Below are positions 63,035 to 64,000 of a stretch of 64,000 bases of DNA, piece after piece (position 1 is the stretch's first letter; each line of letters opens with the position of its first letter). Location of the stretch: positions 22,816,001 to 22,880,000 of the forward strand of contig NC_039478.1 in NCBI RefSeq assembly GCF_003590095.1, in the 5' to 3' direction. The notes under the pieces were generated by a model that saw nothing but the letters and a program-made list of their open reading frames with translations, searched no databases and was not told the origin of the DNA. The stretch is from Trichoplusia ni. Its lineage: Eukaryota; Arthropoda; Insecta; Lepidoptera; Noctuidae. The position numbers and the translations under genes are program-made.

Positions 63035-64000
63035 TTAAAGATACAACTTTTAGTATAACACTAATCTAATTCTATTTAACTTTATGACGCATCGACATTT
63101 CTGTAACTACCCTCAGCGCTGACTTTGACTGCTTTCTATTTAATCTTATCTATCTTTGCAGTTACCCCAAACTAAGGATATGAAATACATATTTGTATGT
63201 TTTCTTAGTTACTGGTAATATTCAGCTGAAAAATGAAAATCGAATAATTATTTAAATACCTACTAAGCATGAACTCGGACATCTGCGGTACTGAAACAAT
63301 GTTTCCGTTTTATATCCTCGAACAACAAGTCTTCAGTTTCGCGGACGGCAGTTAAAAACGCATAACAATGGTAGAAGCTGTGTATTCATAGCTTATAATT
63401 AGTGCAAACAGATGTACGGTGACCTTGAAGAGAGTTCGTTTTACTTTTCACAACAATGTTCTCAAATCTAAGCAGACGGCGACAAGTTGTGGTGGCAGTC
63501 AGTGGAGATATGAGGCAAGCTATGTATTTTTTCTGCTTACGGGATAATTTAAAGTGAAAGTGGTATCCTGGTGGCCTAAAGAAAGGTCTCGAGTTCCTTC
63601 GTAACGCATGCACAGTTTTCGATTGTGATGCGCGTTTTAGGAATCGATATCGCTCCACTGCCATGCCTCCAGATCTTAGCTTCCGTGTTTCGGATTTCAG
63701 GTGGTAAAAAAAAATAATTTGGTGTCTTGTAAATATGTTTTGAATGGAATCTTCAAATGTCATTTCGACAGTTTTGGATACTCTATCGGGTGGATACGAA
63801 CCCTTAAACTGTAATATAGCTTTCAACGTTCCGTACTGGAAACTAAAAAGGTACCCTTACATGTGACTTTGTTGTTCGTGTCTTTCTGGAGACCATTTTT
63901 CAAGAGCGCCTGGACGTATCGTTCAGGTATCAAATACATAGTTCTGCTGTTTCCACAAATTTTCACCACATGTAAGGGAATCAAAACACAGGATACTTCG

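Larger units (their letters stand above)
45044..64000 (+). other. First intron of the small GTPase gene (no second exon found)
   Basis: No exon with the expected Ras-fold continuation (switch regions, DTAG, NKxD) is visible on the plus strand. The stretch is AT-rich and holds the dispersed repeats listed separately. It could also contain an unrecognised gene boundary; this is inferred from the donor at 45044 and the lack of a stop in exon 1. Confidence 0.5.

Noticed and set aside
63386..63826. Longest single open frame in the window (146 codons, minus strand)
   Set aside because: No recognisable domain, signal or splice context. The composition looks like translated non-coding DNA, and it lies in repeat-like sequence at the window edge.
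45044..64000. Possible second exon of the small GTPase
   Set aside because: I looked for continuation of the Ras fold (switch regions, DTAG, NKxD) next to a phase-1 acceptor and found none.
1..64000. CRISPR arrays, bacterial-type operons, integrated viral genes or rRNA
   Set aside because: None seen. The repeats are dispersed transposon copies or simple repeats, and the gene structure is that of an animal nuclear genome.

Overview
The window looks like nuclear DNA of a moth, probably noctuid-like. It is AT-rich and intron-rich, with short GC-rich exons bounded by GT-AG introns. It carries repeats I associate with Lepidoptera: elements ending in CTAGT, LINE 3' ends with (TTTTGAT)n tails, a tRNA-headed SINE and fold-back MITEs. 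No search was possible, so species and repeat families are recognised by eye only.

Three protein-coding genes are supported. (1) Minus strand, 11656 down to 3621: a complete nine-exon ABHD16A (BAT5) phosphatidylserine-lipase homologue of 496 codons; all exon phases join. (2) Plus strand, 12492 to 34062: a complete twelve-exon GPR107/GPR108-type seven-transmembrane Golgi/endosomal protein of 516 codons; all phases join. These two genes are divergent, with about 835 bp between start codons, so they may share a promoter region. (3) Plus strand, from 44956: the first coding exon of a Ras-superfamily small GTPase (RERG/RASL-like). It ends one base after the P-loop Lys-Ser at an intron that runs to the end of the window, at least 18.9 kb.

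Layout: 1-3620 is ABHD16A downstream flank or 3' UTR. 3621-11656 is ABHD16A. 11657-12491 is the divergent promoter region. 12492-34062 is GPR107, whose 10.6 kb first intron holds a Harbinger-like MITE and a 696-bp element with perfect 190-bp inverted ends. 34063-44955 is the GPR107 3' UTR plus intergenic DNA with a SINE and Helitron-like elements. 44590-45043 is the CpG-rich promoter and first exon of the GTPase. 45044-64000 is intron with more repeats, a tRNA-like sequence with an abnormal anticodon loop, and a 36-bp perfect hairpin.

The genes are ordinary conserved housekeeping or membrane-trafficking genes and do not form a pathway. The more unusual content is structural: perfect inverted repeats and hairpins inside introns, a compact GC-rich module of consecutive stem-loops in GPR107 intron 8, and a P-loop with Pro and Ala where Ras has Gly12 and Gly13. 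I found no convincing new biological system.
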